A stretch of DNA of 45,509 nt from Clostridium sp. AM33-3 (GTDB lineage: Bacteria > Bacillota > Clostridia > Lachnospirales > Lachnospiraceae), in NCBI RefSeq assembly GCF_003480315.1, contig NZ_QUIV01000025.1:1-45509 (forward strand). Direction: 5' to 3'. The notes beneath the pieces were generated by a model. That model saw only the letters and a program-made list of their open reading frames with translations, searched no databases and had not been told where the DNA came from. Position numbers and translations under genes: made by a program. Shown here one piece after another: positions 1-8,349 of this stretch (position 1 is its first letter; each line of letters starts with the position of its first letter).

Positions 1-242
1 AACATTCCAATCAGCACCGAGCGCCGACGGCTATACAAATCCGCCACCACACCGGTGGGCATCTCGAACAGAAAGCAGGAGGTCTCCTGAACCGTCCCTA
101 CCAGGACAAGCTGGAAAGCATCCAGCTGCACCACCTCCATGTGGTACACGATGGAAAGCACTGTGGACATAGAAACCGCCAGGGAACAGACAAATCGGAA
201 CAGCAGGTAGACAGAATATGCCTTTGAATTTTTAGCAAACAT
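1..242 (-). CDS. tet(40): Tetracycline efflux MFS transporter, 5' part of tet(40)
   Basis: Only the first 80 codons are present; the gene runs off the left edge. The start ATG is preceded by AAAGGAG 11 nt upstream. The translation begins MFAKNSKAYSVYLLFRFVCS and shows a first hydrophobic helix, then the FLFEMPTGVVADLYSRR segment typical of the loop between helices 2 and 3 of drug-exporting major facilitator proteins. Tet(40) is a proton-driven inner-membrane tetracycline exporter of about 406 residues, described in tandem with tet(O/32/O) in a human-gut firmicute. The same tandem is seen here: the start lies about 50 bp after the tet(O) stop, on the same strand. I assign it from recalled sequence and context, without a database comparison. 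Confidence 0.82.
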   Translation of the reverse strand, partial: MFAKNSKAYSVYLLFRFVCSLAVSMSTVLSIVYHMEVVQLDAFQLVLVGTVQETSCFLFEMPTGVVADLYSRRRSVLIGM

Positions 243-292
243 GAAGTTACATTCTCCTTTCAAATCTCATTTTATATGACTTTTGCAAGCTG

Positions 293-2212
293 TTAAGCTA
301 ACTTGTGGAACATATGCCGAACCTTATCTATACGGCTATTCGGGCGGCGGGGTTGGCAAATAAATTTACCAATAGCTGGCTGGTATCCTTTTAACTCTGT
401 CAAGCAGACTCCCTGCCCATTTGTGAAATAAGTTAAATCGTTCCTGTATTCTTGAATACATCTAGCAGGGATTTCTCCTTTCAGAATGACCTCGTCATTC
501 TTTATCTGAGTACTTACAATATCTGCACAATACCTTGGAGCATCATGATACGCCCGTGAGAGATATTCCTGCGGTGCATAAATTTCAAAGTGGAGATATG
601 GCTCTAATAGTTCTGTCCCTGCTTTTTTTAAAGCCTGCTCCAATACGATAGGGGAAAGCAGCCGAAAGTCTGCGGGGGTACTTACAGGACTATAATACAA
701 TCCATATTCAAAACAGATTTTACAGTCTGTCACTTTCCATCCATACAGCCCCTGCTCGCAGCCATAAAGAACCCCCTCCATAACCGCATTTTGGAACGAT
801 TGATTTAAATATCCAAGTGAAACTCTGCTTTCATACTGCACTCCGCTTCCAATAGGGAGCGGCTCTATGGACAACCCGACAGAAGCCCAGAAAGGATTTG
901 GCGGGACTTCTATGTGGATGGTATATTCTGCTTTTCTAAGCGGTCTTTCCATATATATAACAGTAGGCTCTTTTATTTCTGCCTCCACATGATATTTTTC
1001 CTCAAGGATGGCACAAATGACTTCCATCTGCACATTCCCCAAAAAAGAAAGTATAATCTCATGCGTTGTAGTATCCACATAATATTTTAAAAGAGGGTCG
1101 CCATCTGAAATTTCTGTAAGTGCCCCAAGCAATATTTCCCGCTGTTCAGGTTTCTTTACTGCAATCGTTGTTTGGAGCATAGGGAGAGGATTTTCAATAA
1201 ATTTTCTCTGCGGCAACAGCATTTCGTTCCCCAAAATACTGTTTAGCTGCAAAACATCATTTGGTAAAATTACAATATCACCAGAGCAGGCTGTATCGGA
1301 TGGATATAATTCACCGTTTGTCGGAACACACATCTCTGTGATTTTTATTTTCTCTTTTTCAGATATTCTAATAACATCCCTCAAATGCAATGTTCCGCTA
1401 TATATACGCACATAAACAAAACGCCGCCTTTTCTCTGAATATTCAATCTTAAAAACCTGCCCGCATAATTCAGATTGACCTTCAGGCGTTGATGAATAAA
1501 ATTTACTGGCAATCACTTCTATAAGCTGCCGAATCCCCAGATTGTTTTTAGCGCTTCCGTGATAAACGGGAAATAACGTTCCGTTTTGGAATCTCCTGTT
1601 TTCTTCCTGTTCCAGTTCTGACATTTTAAACGGTTTCCCTGACATATATTTCTCTAATAGTTCATCGTTTCCCATAATTACCGCATCCCACTGTTCCATA
1701 TCGTCATTGTCCGTTACATTTATATGGGGATGCTGCCCAACCTTTTGCTTCACTATAATTTCCGAAGAAAGCTTTGCTTTCATTTCCCGATATACCATTG
1801 GCAAATCAATCCCCTCTTGGTCAATTTTATTGATGAAAAAGATTGTCGGAATCTTCATTGTCTGTAGTGCATGAAACAGTATACGGGTCTGTGCCTGTAT
1901 GCCATCCTTTGCAGAAACTAATAATACTGCTCCGTCTAAAACGGATAAAGAACGGTATACTTCCGCCAAAAAATCCATATGGCCTGGCGTATCTATAATG
2001 TTGACTTTTACATCCTCCCACTGAAAAGATGTCACTGCTGTCTGGATAGTGATTCCCCTTTGACGCTCCAAATTCATTGTATCTGTCCTTGTTGTGCCTT
2101 CATCTACGCTCCCTAGTTCTGCAATTGCACCACTGGTATATAATAAACTTTCCGTTAATGTTGTCTTTCCTGCGTCAACGTGAGCCAGAATGCCTAAGTT
2201 AATTATTTTCAT
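293..2212 (-). CDS. tet(O): Tetracycline resistance ribosomal protection protein Tet(O)-type
   Basis: A 639-residue EF-G-like GTPase, the exact length of Tet(O). It binds tetracycline-stalled ribosomes and displaces the drug. Seen: G1 loop [10 protein letters not shown] (residues 10-19), G3 DTPGHMDF, G4 NKID, and the domain IV loop [12 protein letters not shown] that contacts the decoding centre. An AGGAGG site lies 8 nt before the ATG, and a terminator-type leader lies upstream. The text matches Tet(O) closely as I recall it. Genes found next to tet(40) are often Tet(O)/Tet(32) mosaics, and I cannot place mosaic breakpoints by eye, so the allele is unsettled. AT-rich composition and context point to recent horizontal transfer. 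Confidence 0.95.
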   Translation of the reverse strand: MKIINLGILAHVDAGKTTLTESLLYTSGAIAELGSVDEGTTRTDTMNLERQRGITIQTAVTSFQWEDVKVNIIDTPGHMDFLAEVYRSLSVLDGAVLLVSAKDGIQAQTRILFHALQTMKIPTIFFINKIDQEGIDLPMVYREMKAKLSSEIIVKQKVGQHPHINVTDNDDMEQWDAVIMGNDELLEKYMSGKPFKMSELEQEENRRFQNGTLFPVYHGSAKNNLGIRQLIEVIASKFYSSTPEGQSELCGQVFKIEYSEKRRRFVYVRIYSGTLHLRDVIRISEKEKIKITEMCVPTNGELYPSDTACSGDIVILPNDVLQLNSILGNEMLLPQRKFIENPLPMLQTTIAVKKPEQREILLGALTEISDGDPLLKYYVDTTTHEIILSFLGNVQMEVICAILEEKYHVEAEIKEPTVIYMERPLRKAEYTIHIEVPPNPFWASVGLSIEPLPIGSGVQYESRVSLGYLNQSFQNAVMEGVLYGCEQGLYGWKVTDCKICFEYGLYYSPVSTPADFRLLSPIVLEQALKKAGTELLEPYLHFEIYAPQEYLSRAYHDAPRYCADIVSTQIKNDEVILKGEIPARCIQEYRNDLTYFTNGQGVCLTELKGYQPAIGKFICQPRRPNSRIDKVRHMFHKLA

Positions 2213-2220
2213 GTGATTTT

Positions 2221-2400
2221 CCTCCTATCAACACCCAAAAAAGGGCATAAAAATACCCAGTGATAAATACTCCTATCACTGGGTAAATAACTCCAATAGC
2301 CCCAAAACACTTATATGTTTTCGGGCATATAAAATTACATGATAAAAGTATTCTTAAACTGGGTACAAAAAACTAAGCCCCATATTAAAAGTGAAACGGG
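2221..2400 (-). promoter_or_regulatory. tet(O) leader with terminator/attenuator hairpin
   Basis: On the minus strand the untranslated leader of tet(O) holds a perfect 12-bp stem (2254-2265 with 2274-2285, TACCCAGTGATA) followed by a T-rich run. Farther upstream is a second hairpin with one mismatch (2304-2328 region). A five-codon frame MPENI (2311-2328) sits inside that second hairpin. Ribosomal-protection tet genes such as tet(M) have a comparable leader proposed to work by transcription attenuation relieved by tetracycline. The same logic here is inferred. I could not settle the promoter hexamers. Confidence 0.72.
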
Positions 2401-2440
2401 ACTGCTACTTTTTGTTCCCACTATCAAATTGACAGTTTAT

Positions 2441-2752
2441 TTAAGAATACCTTGCCGCATATTTATTAACTCCTTGTATAAAACTGAATCTAATTATATT
2501 CCTTAACCCTTTATTTGTCAAGCCCTTTTTAGCATTATTGACAAGAGTATCTTCCTGCATTTCTTTGATCTGGTTCTGCATATTGGTGAGTTCTTCCGTC
2601 ATGGAATCAATCTTTTTCTCCAGTCCATCCACATAGCTGCATATCTCAAATACATCGTTTGCCTGCTCTTTCATGGCATTTTTCTTTAATAAGTCGAGAA
2701 GTTCTCTTATGACCTCCTCATTGGTAAGTGTTTTTCCTGCTTCCATATCCAT
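2441..2752 (-). pseudogene. Truncated DUF6674-like element protein
   Basis: 103 codons. Residues 1-75 are charged and helical with a likely coiled coil (VDGLEKKIDSMTEELTNMQ) and resemble the N-terminus of DUF6674-type proteins carried by conjugative elements of gut Firmicutes, which as I recall are about twice this length. From about residue 76 the sequence changes to a basic, unrelated tail ending NKYAARYS, just where the AT-rich tet leader begins. I infer that the tet segment inserted into this gene and removed its 3' half. It has a GGAGG-type site upstream and follows the SpoVG-like gene by 60 bp. Function is unknown, and the shortened product may still be made. Confidence 0.6.
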
Positions 2753-2812
2753 TCTGTTTCCTCCATTCTGTAAATGGGGCAGCCTTGGCCGCCCCTGTAC
2801 TCTGATTACTGA

Positions 2813-3502
2813 TTATCGAAAGGGCGTCGCCTCTTTGTCCTTCTCTTTATCGGGATTGCCATGATGTTTCTCTGCACTCTCTCTTGCATTTTCGTTGCTC
2901 TTATCCTTTGCTTTCTCATATTCAGAGATAATCTCATTATAGAGTTTTTCCCTGAAATCCTTTGTGACCGGATAGCAGACATCCTGGTAGATTGGCTTGC
3001 CCTGCTCGTCCACCTGCTTTGTCTTATAAGAAGGCATTGATACAAAGATTTTCTCTTTGCCCTGCACGATATTGATGTTATTTACGATGAAACTGTTTTC
3101 AAAATAAATGCGTGCAAGTCCCTTGATGTTACTACCTTCCCTCTCATAAGGTGTTACAGTTACGGAAAACTCCGGCATTTCCTGTGTACGCTCCTGCTTC
3201 TGTGTCTCCTCTTTCTCCGGTTCCTTAATTCTTGCATAGGCATCAAGGATATTGGTATAGAGTTCCTCTCGAAACTCTGCTGTGATAGGATTGCACACAT
3301 CCTTATAGATCACACCGTTGCTTTCATCACGCTCATTGGAGCGGTATCTTGGCATTGATACAAAAAGCTCTCCCTTATCCTTATTCTCAAGGATTGCAAT
3401 ATTGGTAATCTTAAATGAATCACCAAATACTACTGTTGCAAATCCTTTGATGTTGCTGCCCTCTTTTGCTCTTACTTCGTTTACTTTAATTGAATACTTC
3501 AT
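2813..3502 (-). CDS. Tandem SpoVG-domain protein
   Basis: 229 residues made of two similar halves, each a SpoVG-like domain of about 90 residues (roughly 1-95 and 113-208). Shared features are a GSNIKG segment, an F-V-I/F-NI strand, the VSMP motif, a D-VC-P-T turn and a closing helix. They match the SpoVG pattern 'LFVAMPS...DIAHPI' in order. A highly charged tail follows. SpoVG proteins are small DNA- or RNA-binding regulators of division and sporulation, usually single-domain. Two-domain forms occur as cargo on conjugative elements. The gene starts 3 bp after the previous stop, so it is likely translationally coupled. Its target is unknown. Confidence 0.75.
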   Translation of the reverse strand: MKYSIKVNEVRAKEGSNIKGFATVVFGDSFKITNIAILENKDKGELFVSMPRYRSNERDESNGVIYKDVCNPITAEFREELYTNILDAYARIKEPEKEETQKQERTQEMPEFSVTVTPYEREGSNIKGLARIYFENSFIVNNINIVQGKEKIFVSMPSYKTKQVDEQGKPIYQDVCYPVTKDFREKLYNEIISEYEKAKDKSNENARESAEKHHGNPDKEKDKEATPFR

Positions 3503-3505
3503 ATG

Positions 3506-3703
3506 CTATTCCTCGCTTTCTTTTTGTTCTTTGTTTTGCTCCGGTATGATAAGCTCACACCAAAGCTGTTCTATCTGTTCACAAGACAATCTGCCATTAA
3601 GCCAGTTGCCAAGTGTAACGACCATTCCATCCTGCTCGTAATAGAGCCACTCCTGTGTTTCAATGTTCCCCTCATACACGATAGTCACATCAAAATCAGG
3701 CAT
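3506..3703 (-). CDS. Small acidic element protein, unknown
   Basis: 65 residues, acidic, with an aromatic-rich core (EWLYYEQDGMVVTLGNWLNG) and a Glu/Lys tail. I recognise no domain. It sits between the DUF6462-like genes and the SpoVG-like gene in the same direction, with only 3 bp to the next start, so it is probably one cistron of the element's operon. The ribosome binding site is weak. The upstream dyad at 3717-3736 may regulate it or mark a processing site. Confidence 0.55.
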   Translation of the reverse strand: MPDFDVTIVYEGNIETQEWLYYEQDGMVVTLGNWLNGRLSCEQIEQLWCELIIPEQNKEQKESEE

Positions 3704-3716
3704 TATTCAATTGTTA

Positions 3717-3736
3717 TGTCCAATCTCTCTTGGACA
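3717..3736. promoter_or_regulatory. Short dyad upstream of the 65-residue gene
   Basis: A perfect 7-bp inverted repeat, TGTCCAA (3717-3723) and TTGGACA (3730-3736), with CAATTG hexamers overlapping or flanking at 3708-3713 and 3735-3740. It lies 14 bp before the start codon, so it could be an operator or a small RNA hairpin. There is no direct evidence for either. Confidence 0.35.
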
Positions 3737-3791
3737 ATTGATATTCTACAATGCACTTTAATTTTACGGAAGTGACACCACTGGTGTATTT

Positions 3792-4076
3792 TTACGAATT
3801 TTCACCAGTTTTTGGTGTATTTGTCATTTCCTTTAATTTGTTCCATGTATGCTTAGGCAGTTCTCTTGCCGGCTCTCTGAATCGTTCAAGATATTTTTCA
3901 AATAATTCCGTATTGATTAATGCTGAATTACCGACTTTATAGACTGCTCCTGCCTCTCTCGCAATTACTATGATTCTCGATTTACTTATCCCATAAATAA
4001 TCGCTCCTTCCTCTGCATTGACAAATTTTTTCATAAAATCCTTTGTATCTGAATAGCACTTATATGAGTAACTCAT
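3792..4076 (-). CDS. DUF6462-like (excisionase-like) small protein
   Basis: 94 residues. Residues 12-66 follow the DUF6462 pattern: KKFVNAEEGAIIYGISKSR, then AREAGAVYKVGNSALINTEL and a closing YLERF helix. The order (helix-turn-helix, AGA-YK-G, strand, helix) resembles excisionase/MerR-type winged helix proteins, so DNA binding is likely but inferred. It starts 3 bp after the stop of the 152-residue paralogue, with AAGGAG 8 nt upstream. It is one of three adjacent paralogues with four such domains in all. Confidence 0.68.
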   Translation of the reverse strand: MSYSYKCYSDTKDFMKKFVNAEEGAIIYGISKSRIIVIAREAGAVYKVGNSALINTELFEKYLERFREPARELPKHTWNKLKEMTNTPKTGENS

Positions 4077-4079
4077 TCA

Positions 4080-4538
4080 TCAGTCTCCTTTCACATTTGG
4101 CAATGGATGTTTCATTTCTGTTGGCGGTTCTCTGAATTGCTCCATATATTCATCAAACACCTCCAGATTAATCAGAATAGTATTTCCTTTTGCTTCGCCT
4201 ATCTTATATACAGCTCCAGCTGCTCTAGCCATTTCGATAAATCTATGATGTCCTATGCTGTAAGTCATTGAACCCTCACCGATTCTCACAAACTTCTTTT
4301 CCACAATTTTATTTGAACTAGGAACTCTTGCAGAATGTTTCATAAATTTCATCAACCTTTCCTTATGTACTAATATAATCTTTGCAAGCTGATATCTTGC
4401 TCCAGCAGCCAACGCTATATCCATTGCCTCATCTTGTGTTACATCTAATAAAGCCATTACCTCATCAATACGAATAAATCTTGGTTTTACAGTTTCTTTT
4501 CTATAGGCACAAACTGAACCACTCAATGTATTTACCAT
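4080..4538 (-). CDS. Double-domain DUF6462-like protein
   Basis: 152 residues with two copies of the DUF6462-like fold: residues 17-69 (PRFIRIDEVMALLDVTQDEA, then AAGARYQLAKIILVH) and 80-140 (KKFVRIGEGSMTYSIGHHRF, then ARAAGAVYKIGEA). The first copy is more diverged. The gene sits 8 bp after the 73-residue paralogue and 3 bp before the 94-residue one, which suggests one mRNA. A fused pair may bind DNA as an intramolecular dimer, but that is a guess. It may control excision or transfer of the element. Confidence 0.63.
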   Translation of the reverse strand: MVNTLSGSVCAYRKETVKPRFIRIDEVMALLDVTQDEAMDIALAAGARYQLAKIILVHKERLMKFMKHSARVPSSNKIVEKKFVRIGEGSMTYSIGHHRFIEMARAAGAVYKIGEAKGNTILINLEVFDEYMEQFREPPTEMKHPLPNVKGD

Positions 4539-4546
4539 AACATCAC

Positions 4547-4768
4547 CTACTTATAAAACTCAGAATCTGTAATATGAAAAGTTTCAAGATACTTATCCAA
4601 TATTTCTGTATTAACAAGTACAAGCTGACCAATTTTATAACAAGCCTTGGCATCCTTAGCCACTTCTTGAAATTTTGTCATTCCCATACTGTACATTTTT
4701 GCACCATCTGAATATCTTACAAACTTTTTTGCATCCTCATATCTATCTTTCTTCTTTGATTCATTCAT
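4547..4768 (-). CDS. DUF6462-like (excisionase-like) small protein
   Basis: 73 residues and the clearest of the three paralogues: KKFVRYSDGAKMYSMGMTKF, then AKDAKACYKIGQLVLVNTEI and KYLETFHI. AAGGAG lies 8 nt before the ATG. It is the first gene of the minus-strand string leading to tet(O) and the closest gene to the presumed element end by lysS. Excisionase genes commonly sit near an element end, which supports a recombination-directionality or regulatory role. No integrase gene is visible. Confidence 0.7.
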   Translation of the reverse strand: MNESKKKDRYEDAKKFVRYSDGAKMYSMGMTKFQEVAKDAKACYKIGQLVLVNTEILDKYLETFHITDSEFYK

Positions 4769-4828
4769 TGCTGTGCTCCTTTCACTTTGACTTCATAACA
4801 AATGATGCATTTTCTCCATAACGCAAAA

Positions 4829-4868
4829 AAGAGGACATCTTCTAAATTTCTTTAGAAAATGTCCTCTT
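4829..4868 (-). terminator. Strong terminator between lysS and the mobile element
   Basis: A long hairpin: AAGAGGACAT (4829-4838) pairs with ATGTCCTCTT (4859-4868), with an inner stem TTCTAAA (4840-4846) and TTTAGAA (4851-4857). On the minus strand it is followed directly by six T. It would stop transcripts coming from lysS before they enter the element's genes. Confidence 0.82.
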
Positions 4869-4944
4869 AGTAGTTCATATTTGATTGAATCTTTTTCTTT
4901 TCAGATTGTGTACTCTTTCATACTGATGTAAATGACTATGTCAA

Positions 4945-4980
4945 AATGCGTCTTTTAATGCGTCCTTTGACGTACTCAAA
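4945..4980. other. Candidate recombination site at the element end
   Basis: Between the last element gene and the lysS stop lie two direct copies of AATGCGTC (4945-4952 and 4957-4964, period 12) and a dyad TTTGA-CGTAC-TCAAA (4966-4980). Short direct repeats plus an inverted core are typical of tyrosine-recombinase attachment sites. The stretch has stops in the frames I translated. The assignment is inferred from position and repeats. Confidence 0.42.
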
Positions 4981-5007
4981 TGCCTCAACCCCGCATAAAC
5001 ACTAGGT

Positions 5008-6513
5008 TTATTTATCCAAGCTCTTCATTGTTGGGAACAGTAATACATCACGGATGGCCGGGCTGTTGGTGAACAGCATTACCAGACGGTCGATACCGTA
5101 ACCGATACCGCCTGTCGGAGGCATACCGATCTCCAGTGCGTTCATGAAGTCTTCATCGGTGGTGTTTGCCTCGTCATCACCTGCTGCCAGTGCAGCCTCC
5201 TGTGCTTTGAAACGCTCTCTCTGGTCGATCGGGTCGTTTAACTCGGAGTATGCGTTACACATCTCACGTCCGTAGATGTACATCTCGAAGCGCTCTACAT
5301 ACTCTGGTTTATCCGGCTTTCTCTTGGTCAGCGGTGAGATTTCTACCGGATGATCCATGATAAAGGTCGGCTGGATCAGGTTTTCTTCTACGAACTCTTC
5401 GAAGAAGAGGTTGATGATATCGCCGCGCACATGACGGTCTTCGTAGTGAACACCCTTCTCGTCTGCCAGCTTCTTAGCCTCTTCAGTGGTCTGGATCTCG
5501 TCGAAGTCAACTCCTGCATATTTCTTGATCGCATCTACCATAGTCAGACGCTCGAACGGCTTGCCTAAATCAATCTCAACGTCTGCATACGGAATGGTGG
5601 TGGTTCCCATAACCTCATTTGCGATGTGACGGAACATATTCTCGGTTAAGTCCATCATACCGTAGTAATCGGTATATGCCTGGTACAGCTCCATGAGGGT
5701 GAACTCCGGGTTGTGGCGAGTATCAAGACCCTCGTTACGGAATACACGGCCGATCTCGTATACACGTTCCATGCCGCCTACGATCAGTCTCTTTAAGTAC
5801 AGCTCCAGGGAAATACGAAGCTTTACATCCTCATCCAGTGCGTTGTAATGGGTCTCAAACGGTCTTGCAGCAGCGCCGCCTGCGTTTGCCACCAGCATCG
5901 GGGTTTCTACCTCTAAGAAGCCCTGTCCGTCTAAGTAACGACGGATGCAGCTGATGATGCGGGAACGCATCACGAAGGTTTTCTTCACGTCCTCGTTCAT
6001 GATCAGGTCTGTATAGCGCTGACGGTAACGCACGTCCGTGTTGGTCAGACCGTGATATTTCTCCGGAAGGATCTGCAGGCTCTTGGAGAGCAGCACCATG
6101 GAGGTTGCGTGAATTGAGATCTCACCCATCTTGGTGGTGAAGACGATACCTTTAATGCCCACGATATCACCGATATCCATACGCTTGAAGTCTTTGTATG
6201 CTTCTTCACCCAGGTCATCACGCGCAACGTAGCACTGGATGTTGCCCTTTAAATCCTGAACATTGCAGAAGGATGCTTTACCCATGACACGCTTGGACAT
6301 CATACGTCCTGCAATGGATACTTCTTTGCCTTCCCATTCTGCATAGTCTGCTTTTACGTCCTCGCTGTGTGCGGTTACGTCATACTTTGTGATCTGGAAC
6401 GGATCCTTGCCTGCTGCCTGAAGCTCTGCCAGTTTTTCACGGCGAACCTTCAGAAGCTGGTTGAGATCCGGCTCCTTCGCATTCTGCTGCTTTGCGTTCT
6501 GCTGCTCTGCCAT
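5008..6513 (-). CDS. lysS: Lysyl-tRNA synthetase, class II
   Basis: Charges tRNA-Lys with lysine in the cytoplasm. I start at the ATG at 6513 (501 residues), preceded by AAGGAG; an in-frame GTG 36 bp upstream has no good site. Seen: a Lys/Gln-rich leader, an N-terminal OB-fold anticodon-binding domain (VSIAGRMMSKRVMGKASF), class II motif 2 (FRNEGLDTRHNPEFTLMELY) and motif 3 (GGIGYGIDRLVMLF) near the C-terminus. The length fits the family. It follows greA on the same strand after a 235-bp gap holding a palindromic insertion. The mobile element abuts its 3' end, but the reading frame is intact. Confidence 0.97.
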   Translation of the reverse strand: MAEQQNAKQQNAKEPDLNQLLKVRREKLAELQAAGKDPFQITKYDVTAHSEDVKADYAEWEGKEVSIAGRMMSKRVMGKASFCNVQDLKGNIQCYVARDDLGEEAYKDFKRMDIGDIVGIKGIVFTTKMGEISIHATSMVLLSKSLQILPEKYHGLTNTDVRYRQRYTDLIMNEDVKKTFVMRSRIISCIRRYLDGQGFLEVETPMLVANAGGAAARPFETHYNALDEDVKLRISLELYLKRLIVGGMERVYEIGRVFRNEGLDTRHNPEFTLMELYQAYTDYYGMMDLTENMFRHIANEVMGTTTIPYADVEIDLGKPFERLTMVDAIKKYAGVDFDEIQTTEEAKKLADEKGVHYEDRHVRGDIINLFFEEFVEENLIQPTFIMDHPVEISPLTKRKPDKPEYVERFEMYIYGREMCNAYSELNDPIDQRERFKAQEAALAAGDDEANTTDEDFMNALEIGMPPTGGIGYGIDRLVMLFTNSPAIRDVLLFPTMKSLDK

Positions 6514-6559
6514 CTTTTCCCTTACTCCTTCGTTCTTGTTGTTGTTCACACACGGTGCA

Positions 6560-6717
6560 AACAGTTACATCTTTTCGTAACTGTTCAGTACCTTCACAGT
6601 CACGAGCAAAAATCCATGAAAAATTGCCTGCGGCAATGGGATTTTTGCCTACCCGCCTATGTTTTCTTACGGTCAGCGCAGTAAATGCGCAGACCTACTG
6701 AACAGTTACATCTTTTC
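6560..6717. repeat. MITE/REP-like palindromic intergenic element
   Basis: A 14-bp perfect inverted repeat (GTAACTGTTCAGTA 6577-6590, TACTGAACAGTTAC 6696-6709) bounds about 133 bp. Outside it a 17-bp direct repeat ending ACATCTTTTC occurs at 6560-6576 and 6701-6717. Inside are a hairpin around TTGCC-TGC-GGCAA within a longer GCAAAAATC/GATTTTTGC arm, and GGTC-A-GCGCA / TGCGC-A-GACC (6671-6695). It has no coding capacity. The layout suggests a non-autonomous mobile element or a repeated structured RNA element. Confidence 0.6.
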
Positions 6718-6748
6718 TTCTATAAATTAATAAAACAGAATACTGTTT

Positions 6749-7243
6749 TTATGATACTCTCCGGATCTCCAGAACCTTGTACTGAAGCACGCCGGCCTGA
6801 GTCTCTACATCGACAACATCGCCAACGCTCTTGCCGATCAGTGCTGCGCCTACCGGAGACTCATTGGAAATCTTGTTCTGCAGACTGTTTGCCTCGGTTG
6901 AGCCAACAATCTTGAACTCCATCTCTTCATCAAAATCTACATCGTATACCTTTACCTGGCAGCCAATGCTTACTTTGTCTAAGTCGATCTCGTCCTCGTC
7001 TACAACCTCTGCGTTCTTTAACAGCTTCTCCAGCTCTTCAATACGCAGCTCGATGTCTCTCTGCTCGTCCTTGGCTGCATCGTACTCAGCATTCTCGGAC
7101 AGGTCACCCTGCTCACGCGCCTCTTTGATCTTCTGCGCGATTTCCTGTCTGCGATGGATTTTTAAATCCTGTAACTCATCCTCATACTTTTTTAAACCTT
7201 CATAGGTTAAAATGTGTTTCTTGCTATCTGCCATGACACTCAT
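6749..7243 (-). CDS. greA: Transcription elongation factor GreA
   Basis: 164 residues. It rescues backtracked RNA polymerase by stimulating transcript cleavage through the secondary channel. Seen: N-terminal antiparallel coiled coil (about residues 15-85) with the acidic tip [16 protein letters not shown], and a C-terminal FKBP-like domain ending [20 protein letters not shown]. The AAGGAAGG site is compatible with the first ATG; the ATG at codon 4 is an alternative. It lies between dusB (about 100 bp upstream) and lysS on the same strand. Confidence 0.96.
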   Translation of the reverse strand: MSVMADSKKHILTYEGLKKYEDELQDLKIHRRQEIAQKIKEAREQGDLSENAEYDAAKDEQRDIELRIEELEKLLKNAEVVDEDEIDLDKVSIGCQVKVYDVDFDEEMEFKIVGSTEANSLQNKISNESPVGAALIGKSVGDVVDVETQAGVLQYKVLEIRRVS

Positions 7244-7344
7244 TTCCTTCCTTATTTACACTGCCGCCGCGCGGAACCTCCGCCTCCGAAGCAGTTATTT
7301 TGGCACCTGAAACCACAGTCTGAGCTAACCCCCGGAACCTGTGA

Positions 7345-8349
7345 TCATACATTCTGAATATTATACTTGAAAGCACTTTCCTTGTCAAGCATCCCGTGCT
7401 GTTTCAGCAGCTCCACCAGTTCTTCTTCTGTTTCCAGCATATTGCATTCTCTGCGGATCGAGGAAGAATGCGGAAGCCCTGCAGTATACCAGGCAATGTG
7501 CTTACGCATCTCCTTCATGCCAATATACTCACCCTTAAAGGCTACATGGATCCGAGTGTGGCGCAGGATCATCTCTCCCACCTCCACCGGTCCAGGCGGC
7601 GGAAGCACTTCCCCGGTTTCCAGATAATGTTGGATCCGTTTGAAAATCCATGGGTTTCCTCTTGCACCGCGGCCTATCATCAGGCCGTCACAGCCTGTTT
7701 CCTCTAACATCCGCTTCGCATCCTGCGGCTCAAAGATGTCTCCGTTTCCGATGACCGGAATTTTCACAGCTTCCTTCACCTGACGGATGATATCCCAGTC
7801 TGCCCTGCCGGAATAATACTGTTCTCTGGTCCGTCCGTGCACCGCCACAGCAGCCACACCACAGCTCTCAGCAATCTTCGCAATCTCTACGGCATTCACG
7901 TGATCGTCATCAAAGCCCTTGCGGAACTTGACCGTGACCGGCTTGTGTACCTTTCGCACCAGTGCAGATAACAGCTCCTCCACCAGCTTCGGATTCTTCA
8001 TCAGGGCAGAGCCCTCACCGTTTCCGACAATCTTCGGCACCGGACATCCCATGTTCAGATCGATGATGTCATAAGGCCCATCCTCCACCTGGTGGGCAAT
8101 GTCACTGACGATTTCCGGATCCGAACCGAACAGCTGCAAAGACACAGGACGCTCACCCTCGTCAATGGCCATAAGCTCCTTCGTGTTACGGTTCTTGTAA
8201 AGAATGGCTTTTGCACTCACCATCTCAGTGACAAGAAGTCCACAGCCCTGCTCCCGGCACAGCTGCCGGAAGGACATATCCGTAACGCCTGCCATGGGAG
8301 CCAGGATCAGGTTGTTATCCAGCTCTACATTTCCAATCCTCAGCTTCAT
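7345..8349 (-). CDS. dusB: tRNA-dihydrouridine synthase, DusB family
   Basis: 334-residue FMN/NADPH enzyme that reduces uridines in the tRNA D-loop region. Seen: TIM-barrel start NNLILAPMAGVTDMSFR, the active-site motif DLNMGCPVPKIVGNG with catalytic Cys102, the FMN-binding segment AVHGRTREQYYSGRADW, and GNGDIF and GLMIGRGARGNPW phosphate-binding loops, followed by the helical tRNA-binding domain. Its start overlaps the end of the DUF6145-like gene by 4 bp, a sign of translational coupling. Confidence 0.95.
   Translation of the reverse strand: MKLRIGNVELDNNLILAPMAGVTDMSFRQLCREQGCGLLVTEMVSAKAILYKNRNTKELMAIDEGERPVSLQLFGSDPEIVSDIAHQVEDGPYDIIDLNMGCPVPKIVGNGEGSALMKNPKLVEELLSALVRKVHKPVTVKFRKGFDDDHVNAVEIAKIAESCGVAAVAVHGRTREQYYSGRADWDIIRQVKEAVKIPVIGNGDIFEPQDAKRMLEETGCDGLMIGRGARGNPWIFKRIQHYLETGEVLPPPGPVEVGEMILRHTRIHVAFKGEYIGMKEMRKHIAWYTAGLPHSSSIRRECNMLETEEELVELLKQHGMLDKESAFKYNIQNV

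Noticed and set aside
4769..5007. Possible remnant of an integrase gene beside lysS.
   Set aside because: The frames I translated are broken by stops and show no recombinase motif; only repeats and a terminator are supported.
6514..6549. Upstream GTG start adding 12 residues to LysRS.
   Set aside because: No ribosome binding site precedes it, while AAGGAG precedes the ATG at 6513.
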